Shown here: in pieces, positions 14,222 to 20,586 of the stretch
Layout of the letters: every line of letters begins with the position of its first letter
How positions within the stretch are numbered: the first letter of the stretch is position 1
NCBI GenBank assembly: GCA_946887425.1
Contig: CAMPKW010000015.1
Coordinates: 1 to 21,297 of the forward strand
Length of the DNA: 21,297 bases
Direction of reading: 5' to 3'
Origin: an uncultured Candidatus Saccharibacteria bacterium
Lineage (GTDB): Bacteria > Patescibacteria > Saccharimonadia > Saccharimonadales > UBA6022
Made by a program: the position numbers and the translations under genes
Notes under the pieces: model-generated
The model's database searches: none
Told to the model about the DNA's origin: nothing
The model's input: only the letters and a program-made list of their open reading frames with translations

Positions 14222-14494
14222 ATGTCACACGTTAAAGCAGGTGGTTCAAGTAAAAACATCCACAATAACGCCGGTCAGCGCCTTGGCGTAAAGCGCTTCG
14301 GTGGTCAAAAAGTACGCACTGGCGAAGTTCTCGTACGTCAGACTGGTAGCACTAAAGTTGCTGGTCCTGGTACATTTATGAGCAAGAACTTCACTATCCA
14401 TGCTGCAGTTGATGGTGTTGTAGAGTTTGCGAAAATTCGCAAGCAAACCTTCACTGGTAAAACTCACCCACGCACACAAGTAAGCGTAAAATAA
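14222..14494 (+). CDS. rpmA: Large ribosomal subunit protein bL27
   Basis: The 90-residue protein has the full bL27 core: HVKAGGSSKN at the N-terminus, then GQRLGVKRFGGQKV, RQTGSTKVAGP and THPRTQVSV. The N-terminal tail reaches the peptidyl-transferase centre of the ribosome. It starts directly with MSHVKAGG, like the E. coli protein, without the cleaved extension seen in Bacillota. In most bacteria rpmA follows rplU (bL21), but here the upstream gene is the TRM11-like methyltransferase. It has its own promoter and a perfect terminator. Confidence 0.98.
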   Translation: MSHVKAGGSSKNIHNNAGQRLGVKRFGGQKVRTGEVLVRQTGSTKVAGPGTFMSKNFTIHAAVDGVVEFAKIRKQTFTGKTHPRTQVSVK

Positions 14495-14510
14495 TTTTAC
14501 CTTACAACAA

Positions 14511-14538
14511 AATACCCACCATCTCGGTGGGTATTTTT
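14511..14538. terminator. Bidirectional intrinsic terminator
   Basis: AATACCCACC (14511-14520) and GGTGGGTATT (14526-14535) form a perfect 10-bp stem with loop ATCTC. T runs follow on the plus strand (TTTTAT), and on the minus strand TTTTGTTGT follows. It ends rpmA and the convergent gene at 14537, whose stop codon lies in the tail. Confidence 0.9.
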
Positions 14539-14791
14539 ATTTCTCTTCACTTGATGGATTCTCAAATGATGGCGGCCGCTCATCCTCGGTCAACTCTCGG
14601 CTCGGTGGAATGTCGATACTTTGTATTAGCGAGACTGCAATCTTCAGCGAGCGTCGGCGCCTCTCTGCAGCGTTGATTTGTAGTGCTTCCTGAATATCTT
14701 CCGGTGCACGCTCAGTTAATGGTGGAGCAACATAAGGTTCGGGGTTGAGCTTTTGGTGTCGCGCCTGTTCAAAGCTGTAAATTTTCGCCAT
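14537..14791 (-). CDS. Small hypothetical protein, 84 aa, Glu/Arg-rich
   Basis: I do not recognise the family. The middle holds a likely helix of EDIQEALQINAAERRRRSLKIAVSLIQ, flanked by a Pro-rich N-terminal part (KLNPEPYVAPPLTERAP) and a disordered acidic tail. It is cytoplasmic, with no signal or membrane segment. AGGAG lies 11 nt before the ATG, a long spacing. It starts 21 nt after the 326-residue gene and is probably co-transcribed with it. The codon pattern is coding-like and the gene ends at a shared terminator. Confidence 0.72.
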   Translation of the reverse strand: MAKIYSFEQARHQKLNPEPYVAPPLTERAPEDIQEALQINAAERRRRSLKIAVSLIQSIDIPPSRELTEDERPPSFENPSSEEK

Positions 14792-14812
14792 ACTATCGCC
14801 GTCTCCTAATCT

Positions 14813-15793
14813 TTAGTAAAACAATATTTGCCGCGTTGCATCACGATGCTGCCCTAAGACAACTCGCCCAGTCTCATCTCGGTCAAGCCAGTCATCTGCG
14901 TGGCTATCGCTAAACTCACCGCCAAGCATCTTCAAGGCAAGGCTCACTACATAGTCCCTACTCATCATCTTGTGCCCAGGTCGTTGCTGGTCTTCCTTTA
15001 GGTTATTCGGCATATTATCAGCAACGCGCCAACCGAATGCCTGAGGGTCTTGGATCGCCCTATTCTCTAACTTCTGCCTATAGTATTTCGCCACTTCATA
15101 GCGGACGTCAGCATTTTCTCGAATTGCATTAACGGCGTCTACAGAGCTCGCATCGATACCTGCCTCACGAAGAACGCGCCCAACTTCTGGATTCACTTTG
15201 AGACTCTCCGCGAGCGTTTCCTGTGAAACCTTCTTGTTTTTTTCAGTAACAAAAGTATCATAATACTTCTGCTGCCTTTGCTCCTCATCCGTAAGCTGCA
15301 AACTGGCAAGCACCCGCTCATACTCTTCCTGCGACCCAAGAAGATAATCGTGGTTGGCTGGCTGCTTATCTGGTCGTGTGACTGGCGGCAAAAGAGTACG
15401 CAAGTAATCATAAGGACTCTTCTCATGCTCTTCAAATACCTTAGGAGCTTCAATACCAGCTCCCGCCAAGGCAACATCACCAATCTCCACCGCAACGGAA
15501 AGATCAGGCCCTTGCTCAGCCCGCTCTGCACCGGGGGGAACGTGCTCAGGCACAAGCACCTTAACCAATTCGTCCTGCCGCTGATCTGAAAGAGTATTGT
15601 AGCCAAGCGGCTTCATCTTGTGCTCTCCACCCTCAACAAACGCGTAGTATTCCAATCCGGTCTTTTCGTCATATTCACCGGTTGCAGTTGCAGTAACAAC
15701 CTCTCCACCCTTCGGACGCTCAAGAAGAACAGTAGGCCGATGGCCTTTATTTAGTTGTTCGTCAGTATTATGAAATGTTAAATGTTCGCTCAT
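14813..15793 (-). CDS. Hypothetical soluble protein, 326 aa
   Basis: I do not recognise this protein. It is acidic, with no signal peptide and no membrane segment. Residues 1-75 look strand-rich (PTVLLERPKGGEVVTATATGEYDE). After a variable stretch to about 150, the remainder is mostly helical (EEYERVLASLQLTDEEQRQQKYYD and VRYEVAKYYRQKLENRA). The C-terminus ends DATRQILFY. No cysteine or metal-binding pattern is evident. No Shine-Dalgarno site precedes the ATG, only an A-rich leader of about 18 nt. It sits between the rpmA terminator and the receiver gene, in an apparent two-gene unit. Confidence 0.82.
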   Translation of the reverse strand: MSEHLTFHNTDEQLNKGHRPTVLLERPKGGEVVTATATGEYDEKTGLEYYAFVEGGEHKMKPLGYNTLSDQRQDELVKVLVPEHVPPGAERAEQGPDLSVAVEIGDVALAGAGIEAPKVFEEHEKSPYDYLRTLLPPVTRPDKQPANHDYLLGSQEEYERVLASLQLTDEEQRQQKYYDTFVTEKNKKVSQETLAESLKVNPEVGRVLREAGIDASSVDAVNAIRENADVRYEVAKYYRQKLENRAIQDPQAFGWRVADNMPNNLKEDQQRPGHKMMSRDYVVSLALKMLGGEFSDSHADDWLDRDETGRVVLGQHRDATRQILFY

Positions 15794-15817
15794 ATTTATT
15801 TTTATCGTGTTTAGGTA

Positions 15818-15846
15818 ATTATAGCATAATCACAATAAAAAAGCAA
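15818..15846 (-). promoter_or_regulatory. Promoter of the 326-aa unknown gene
   Basis: TTGCTT (15846-15841), a 17-nt spacer and an extended -10, TGc-TATAAT (15823-15818), are followed by about 24 nt to the ATG. The -35 box is part of the 3' arm of the upstream terminator. Confidence 0.7.
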
Positions 15847-15868
15847 CCTCTATAGATAGGTTGCTTTT
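15835..15868 (-). terminator. Intrinsic terminator of the receiver gene and cell-wall module
   Basis: On the minus strand AAGCAACCT and AGGTTGCTT form a 9-bp stem around an 8-nt loop, then TTTTTTATTG follows. It begins shortly after the receiver stop at 15883. It marks the end of the block that starts with ftsE. Confidence 0.85.
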
Positions 15869-15882
15869 TTGCAACATAACGC

Positions 15883-16284
15883 CTAGAACTGTGGCGTAGC
15901 GGTTTCGGTGAGTCCAAGGTGAAACTTAACGCGTTCAACAACGTCACCAATCACAACCTGTGATTTTACAAGATAATCATCTACACCGAGCGATTCGGCG
16001 CGCTCTTTGTCTTTTGGCTGGCTGAGGGCCGTCAACATGATGACACGAATGTTTGTCGTCTCTGGCGTATTGCGTAGAATATCAAGCACGTCAAATCCGC
16101 TGATTTTTGGCATCATCGCATCAAGCAAGATAAGGTCAGGCTTGAATTCAATAGTAGCTGATAGCGCCTCTTCACCATTGTTCACTTCACGGATCTCAAA
16201 GCCCTCAAGTTCAAGGCGTGATTTGTATACTGCGGCGAGTGCGGTGTCGTCTTCTACGAGAAGGATTTTCTTTTTTGTATCCAT
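15883..16284 (-). CDS. Response regulator, receiver domain only
   Basis: The 133-residue protein is one intact receiver: D12 and D13 (VEDDTA), phosphoacceptor D55 (LLDAMMP), T85 and K107 (YLVKSQ). A short helical tail to FHLGLTETATPQF follows, with no output domain. No kinase is adjacent, so the partner is elsewhere, possibly the soluble kinase at 8688-9419. AAGGAC lies before the ATG. It follows the S41 protease after 42 nt without a terminator, so it is probably read from the same transcript. Confidence 0.93.
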   Translation of the reverse strand: MDTKKKILLVEDDTALAAVYKSRLELEGFEIREVNNGEEALSATIEFKPDLILLDAMMPKISGFDVLDILRNTPETTNIRVIMLTALSQPKDKERAESLGVDDYLVKSQVVIGDVVERVKFHLGLTETATPQF

Positions 16285-16326
16285 ATATGTCCTTATATTA
16301 CTAGCTTACATTCAAAAGCACAAGCG

Positions 16327-17550
16327 CTACCGCCCAAGTAGTCTGAGAGCAGCCTGAAGTTGCGGGTCATTGCCCGTACTTGCATCTTGCTGGCTCAGGA
16401 CGACTGTTTGGTCAGGCGTAATACCTTGCTGGCTAATATTGTTACCTTTTGGCGTGTACCATTTGGCAATCGTCACCTTCAGTACTGCACCCTCACTAAG
16501 GTCGATCACTTGCTGTACACTTCCCTTGCCAAACGTCTTCTCACCGAGCAACTTTGCGGCGCCGTGGTCTTGCAACGCGCCGGCAACAATCTCACTTGCG
16601 CTTGCCGTGCTGCCGTTTACCAACACTACCGTAGGAATGCCGTTAAGTAGCGCGTCAGTACCGGTTTTAAGCTCCTCGGTTGTCTTCCCGCCAGTTCGCT
16701 CACTCACTACCACTTTGTCATTAAGCCAGAGTCCGGCGACATCCTGAGCGGCACCCAAATAGCCACCGCCATTTCCACGAAGGTCTAGGACAACACTCTT
16801 TACCCCCTTATCCTTAAACTGCTGCGCGGCTTTTCGGGCAAGCGCCCCAGTCTGAGAATCAAATCGAGATATAGTAAGCGTGCCGACGCCGCTTTCTACT
16901 TTGCTATCAACGCTTGGGTTGTTGATAGTATCACGAGTCACTGTGAACTCTTTTGGCACACCACCCCGAAGAACATGTATCTTAACTGTCGTACCAGCCT
17001 CGCCGCGCACATTTGACACAATCTTATCAACCGACTGACCTGCTGCGGCCTGCTCATTGACTGCTAAGATCTGATCACCTGCCGCAAGGCCAGCTTTTTC
17101 GGCCGGGTTGTCCTTTAGGACGCGGATAATTGTCGGCTTTTCTTCACGTAAGCCGATCTCGGCCCCTATGCCACCGCCAATATTGCCAGAAAGGTCATTG
17201 TTAAATTCTGTTGCTTCTTTGGCATCCATATACACAGTATATGGATCATCAGCTGCAGCCACCATACCACGGCTTGCGCCTTCAATCAGCTTTTGTGCAT
17301 CAAGCGTACCGTCATAATGAGCAGCTAACTTTTGGTAGGTGCCTTGAACGGATGAAAGATCAAGTGTGCCAGTATGCACCTTAATACCAAATACCGGCCC
17401 GACAGCCGCCAAGATATCATTACTACGCGTCCCTGCTACAAACCCGATTATCGCAGTTGCAGCAATGATCAAAAACAAAGAGTTTTTTGATAACGACTGC
17501 GCCTTTTTGCCATGCATGGGCGACTTATGTATATGTTGTTCTTCAGGCAC
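16327..17550 (-). CDS. S41 family C-terminal processing protease (CtpA-like), membrane-anchored
   Basis: The 407-residue protein has a cytoplasmic N-terminus, a hydrophobic anchor at about 24-45 and an outer catalytic part. A PDZ domain covers about 115-205 (GGGIGAEIG, NPAEKAGLAAGDQILAVN). The S41 domain has the Ser/Lys dyad S317 (STASASEI) and K342 (FGKGSVQQ), 25 residues apart as in E. coli Tsp (S430/K455). It would cleave periplasmic or cell-wall-zone proteins from their C-termini. The start is GTG with GGGGAGGG upstream. It lies between the PcsB-like hydrolase and a receiver gene, so it could trim the hydrolase or FtsX partners; that link is inference. Confidence 0.95.
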   Translation of the reverse strand: MPEEQHIHKSPMHGKKAQSLSKNSLFLIIAATAIIGFVAGTRSNDILAAVGPVFGIKVHTGTLDLSSVQGTYQKLAAHYDGTLDAQKLIEGASRGMVAAADDPYTVYMDAKEATEFNNDLSGNIGGGIGAEIGLREEKPTIIRVLKDNPAEKAGLAAGDQILAVNEQAAAGQSVDKIVSNVRGEAGTTVKIHVLRGGVPKEFTVTRDTINNPSVDSKVESGVGTLTISRFDSQTGALARKAAQQFKDKGVKSVVLDLRGNGGGYLGAAQDVAGLWLNDKVVVSERTGGKTTEELKTGTDALLNGIPTVVLVNGSTASASEIVAGALQDHGAAKLLGEKTFGKGSVQQVIDLSEGAVLKVTIAKWYTPKGNNISQQGITPDQTVVLSQQDASTGNDPQLQAALRLLGR

Positions 17551-17593
17551 GTTCGCCCTCCCCTATGAAACGATTTTCTACTCATATAAGTAT

Positions 17594-17617
17594 AGCGCAC
17601 CCCGAGTGGGATGCGCT
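17594..17617 (-). terminator. Strong hairpin between the hydrolase and protease genes
   Basis: AGCGCATCCC and GGGGTGCGCT form a 10-bp stem (one T-G pair) with a 4-nt ACTC loop. The minus-strand tail ATACTTATATG is only moderately T-rich, so termination may be partial. A TATACT right after the stem could be the -10 box of the protease gene. Confidence 0.5.
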
Positions 17618-17642
17618 AGTGTTTAAAAAGTAACTTCTTATA

Positions 17643-18851
17643 TTAGCGACGAGGGAAACTAATAAATGTCATGATGCTATATTCTGAGGGTGAAAATCTA
17701 CGCTCGCTATATGTACCACGGCCATTCCAGTTATACTCACTGACGCGAATTGATCCATCGCCGTAAATTTCTTCTACATACATCACGTGACCCGTCCAGG
17801 CAGCACCACCTTCGCCTGCAGCAAGAATTGCAGCATCGCCTACGTGCGGAACGCCTGAGGTTTGTGAGGTATAACCAGATGTCGTTCCTGGCCACTGGTA
17901 GGCGTGTCCATTGCCGTTAAAGTGCCTAACTCCGTAGCCTTGATTATCAAGGCGCCATGCCACGTAACTAACACATTCACGATAATAAAGCCCCCACGGA
18001 TCAGCACATGATGCTGTCCAGCATGGGTATGGTGCGCCGGCCCATGCATAGCCACCACTACCCCCAACCGAGACATAAGAACCACTACCTATACCCGCAC
18101 GATTACGCAACTCTTGCTGGGCTTGTTGATACTTCTTTATCTGATCTTGGCTCGAGCGAATCATTCCCTGATACACCTGCTCGTCATTGTTTGTTTCAGC
18201 TAAAAGTTTTTGCTGAACAGCCTCTTTAGCTGCCAACTCTGTTCGTCTTTGCCTCTGGTCATTAAGAACCTTTTCTACATCGGTCTTTTGACCATCAAGA
18301 TCTTTCTTTAGCTGCTTAATCTCACCGATCTTCTGCGACAAGGTGTCGCGAATAGAGTTGCGATACTCTTGCTTATCAAGGTACTCGCTAATATTACTAC
18401 TACTTGCAAGCATCTCAAGAGGAGAGATATCATCATCCACATACAGGTTCGCCAATGTCTCACCAAGTGCATCTTGGTTATCTTTAATCTTCTTTTCTGT
18501 TGCGGCAATCTGTGCGATCAGCTGCTCATACTTTGTTTGGTTCAAATTTATCTGAGCCTGAATTGCTGATTTTTGCGCATTGAGTTGACCAAGAGTTGCC
18601 TTCAATGTCTGAGCTTCACCCTGGAGTCGAGCAGCTTCTTGTTGATAACCATCCACCTGCTTCTGGATGGCATTGATCTTGTCATCGAACTGGTCGGCAC
18701 GAGCAACAGTACCCATCTGTACGGGGCCTGATATTGCCATCAAAACCGCTGCGGCAACAAGAGATGCCTTCGCAACAAACGATTTTGAAACTGGTGTGGT
18801 GGACCGTTGTTTCATTGTTTTTACCTTAGCATAAGCATTATGACGTGTCAA
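17643..18851 (-). CDS. Secreted coiled-coil/CHAP peptidoglycan hydrolase, PcsB-like
   Basis: Numbering is from the TTG start: a signal peptide at about 24-52 ends in VARA before DQFDD. A long coiled coil covers about 55-250, with two helical arms split by DDDISPLEMLASSSN at 139-153, as in PcsB and EnvC-type partners of FtsEX. A Gly/Ser linker leads to a CHAP domain (280-400) with C293 (RECVSYVAW), H355 (TGHVMYVE) and E372/N374 (SEYNW). It would cut peptide cross-links in peptidoglycan at division when FtsEX pulls on the coiled coil. It follows ftsX by 24 nt. The TTG at 18851 has AGGAGG five nt upstream. The ATG at 18815 has its own promoter and gives a more usual signal peptide. Confidence 0.93.
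   Translation of the reverse strand: MTRHNAYAKVKTMKQRSTTPVSKSFVAKASLVAAAVLMAISGPVQMGTVARADQFDDKINAIQKQVDGYQQEAARLQGEAQTLKATLGQLNAQKSAIQAQINLNQTKYEQLIAQIAATEKKIKDNQDALGETLANLYVDDDISPLEMLASSSNISEYLDKQEYRNSIRDTLSQKIGEIKQLKKDLDGQKTDVEKVLNDQRQRRTELAAKEAVQQKLLAETNNDEQVYQGMIRSSQDQIKKYQQAQQELRNRAGIGSGSYVSVGGSGGYAWAGAPYPCWTASCADPWGLYYRECVSYVAWRLDNQGYGVRHFNGNGHAYQWPGTTSGYTSQTSGVPHVGDAAILAAGEGGAAWTGHVMYVEEIYGDGSIRVSEYNWNGRGTYSERRFSPSEYSIMTFISFPRR
18823..18851 (-). promoter_or_regulatory. Internal promoter of the hydrolase gene, leaderless ATG start
   Basis: A perfect TTGACA (18851-18846), a 17-nt spacer and an extended -10, TGc-TAAGGT (18828-18823), are followed by 7 nt and ATG at 18815. The TTG of the -35 box is also the alternative start codon served by AGGAGG at 18862-18857. 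Confidence 0.6.
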
Positions 18852-18875
18852 ATAAACCTCCTAGTGGTTTTTGTT

Positions 18876-19856
18876 TTAAATCTTGAGATAACGACGGGTA
18901 GCAAGTAGTGAGGAAACAATACCGATAAGCGCACCAAGCGCGATCATACCGATAAGAATAAATCCGATATAAAGTGTGGCCATTTCGACAGTCGACTGAA
19001 TTGCAATCTGATTCCTCATGAGTGGCTCTTTGATGGCGTACAGTATCGATAAACCTGCGGCAGTGGCCAGAACAGCAGCAATAAAGCCATAGACGCTCGC
19101 CTCCACCAGGAACGGACCTCGAATAAAGTTGCGGTCTGCACCGATTAGCTTCATCATCTGAATCTCTTCCTTGCGGTTAAAGATAGCCATGCGAATCGTG
19201 TTAAAGACAATAAGAGACGAGATGGTTACAAACAGAATCGTGGCACCGATACCAATCTTTTCAGCAAATCCAACCCATTGTGCGATATTCTTGATCGCTT
19301 CACGACGGCTTCCTGAGAATGATGGCGGACGATCTGGATCAAGATGCGGCTCAAGCGCCTTGTCACTTTTAACATACTCGTCGAGCTCAGAGGTGTCGTT
19401 AATATCCACTAGCGCGATCCTCATAATAGCTGGGTTCTTATTCGTTGCTTCGTTGATAGCATTTAAGATCGCCTCGTTGCCTTTATTATTGGCGGCATTC
19501 TCACTACGAGCCTCGGCAGCACTGACGTACCGAACAGATTTCACGCTCGCAAGCTTCTCAAGGCCGGCCTTCACGGCATCGGCTTCTTTGGCGGTCGTCT
19601 CGGTTTTAAGATAGATCGACATATCAACCTTGCTGCTGATTTGGTCGACAGTAGCGACGAGCACGTTACGTGCAGCGAGTGTCGAAAATACGATTAAAAG
19701 CGTAATGGTCATAACGGCGGTTGCTGCTATCGTAAGCCAAGCATTTCGCGAGAAATTGTTCACGCCATAACGACACATGCGAACAAACGTCACAAAGCGA
19801 CGACGGTTGCGCTTTTGCTGTGCAAAAGACTTAGCGTCTAGTTTTCGTTTGCTCAT
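18876..19856 (-). CDS. ftsX: Cell-division ABC transporter membrane protein FtsX
   Basis: The 326-residue protein has a basic cytoplasmic N-terminus, a first helix at about 39-61, a large outer domain to about 195, and three more helices at about 203-222, 248-270 and 291-316. RRYLKI ends the protein. The coupling segment FNRKEEIQMMKLIGADRNFIRGPFLVE at about 228-254 is the FtsX signature that contacts FtsE. FtsX carries the signal from ATP hydrolysis to an outer murein hydrolase. The ATG overlaps the ftsE stop by 4 nt. The gene order ftsE-ftsX-hydrolase supports the pairing. Confidence 0.97.
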   Translation of the reverse strand: MSKRKLDAKSFAQQKRNRRRFVTFVRMCRYGVNNFSRNAWLTIAATAVMTITLLIVFSTLAARNVLVATVDQISSKVDMSIYLKTETTAKEADAVKAGLEKLASVKSVRYVSAAEARSENAANNKGNEAILNAINEATNKNPAIMRIALVDINDTSELDEYVKSDKALEPHLDPDRPPSFSGSRREAIKNIAQWVGFAEKIGIGATILFVTISSLIVFNTIRMAIFNRKEEIQMMKLIGADRNFIRGPFLVEASVYGFIAAVLATAAGLSILYAIKEPLMRNQIAIQSTVEMATLYIGFILIGMIALGALIGIVSSLLATRRYLKI

Positions 19857-20536
19857 TGTCTATAGCTCCCCTGTGCTTGATCTGCAGTGATTTTTCCATG
19901 TTCGAGTGTGATAACGCGGCGCTTGAGTTTGTTTACGATATCGACATTGTGCGTCGTTAAAAGCACCGTCGTGCCGTAGCGGTTGATCTTCTCGAGCAAA
20001 CGTACAATGTCCCAGCTATGCTTTGGATCAAGGTTGCCGGTTGGCTCATCCGCAATAAGAATTTTTGGTTGACGCACGACGGCACGAGCAATCGCGACAC
20101 GCTGACGTTCGCCACCAGATAATTGGTGTGGAAAATTCTTCTCTTTACCAGTCAGGCCGACAAGTTCAATCACTTTTGGTACAGTATTTTTAATCTCACG
20201 GTTCGTCATGCCGGCAATTTCAAGCGCGAAAGCAACGTTTTCAAAGACCGTACGCTGAGGCAGCAATTTAAAATCCTGGAACACAACGCCGATCTTGCGA
20301 CGAAGCAACGGGATGTGTTTGTCCTTTAGGGTGTCGTAATCAATACCGCCAACGACAATCTTGCCGCTGGTTGGCTTTTCCTCACGAGTAAGAAGCTTAA
20401 GGAGCGTCGACTTACCGGCCCCACTTGTCCCTACCAAAATGACAAATTCCTTCGGCTCAACATGCAAGCTTACGCGATTAATCGCTGGGCGCATGTCTTT
20501 GCCGTACGTTTTTGTTACCCTATCTAATAGAATCAT
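19853..20536 (-). CDS. ftsE: Cell-division ABC transporter ATPase FtsE
   Basis: The 227-residue ATPase has all ABC motifs: Walker A GTSGAGKST at 36-44, Q-loop Q87, signature LSGGERQR at 139-146, Walker B with catalytic E164 (ILIADEPTGNLD) and switch H196. The RRKIGVVFQDFKLLPQRTVFENV stretch is typical of FtsE. It energises FtsX at the division site. The start is preceded by an extended -10, TGc-TATACT (20555-20547), ending 10 nt before the ATG, with no Shine-Dalgarno site. Confidence 0.98.
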   Translation of the reverse strand: MILLDRVTKTYGKDMRPAINRVSLHVEPKEFVILVGTSGAGKSTLLKLLTREEKPTSGKIVVGGIDYDTLKDKHIPLLRRKIGVVFQDFKLLPQRTVFENVAFALEIAGMTNREIKNTVPKVIELVGLTGKEKNFPHQLSGGERQRVAIARAVVRQPKILIADEPTGNLDPKHSWDIVRLLEKINRYGTTVLLTTHNVDIVNKLKRRVITLEHGKITADQAQGSYRQ

Positions 20537-20546
20537 ATCTTTATCT

Positions 20547-20555
20547 AGTATAGCA
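20547..20555 (-). promoter_or_regulatory. Extended -10 promoter of ftsEX
   Basis: TGc-TATACT is followed by 10 nt and the ftsE ATG, giving a leader of about 3 nt. The -35 region is weak, so the TGc extension probably carries recognition. Confidence 0.6.
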
Positions 20556-20586
20556 TAAACTCTATGTGCGCAAGGCCGAGATAACC

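Noticed and set aside
19171..19614. Plus-strand frame of 147 codons opposite ftsX
   Set aside because: FtsX is certain on the other strand, and the antisense frame lacks promoter and ribosome site.
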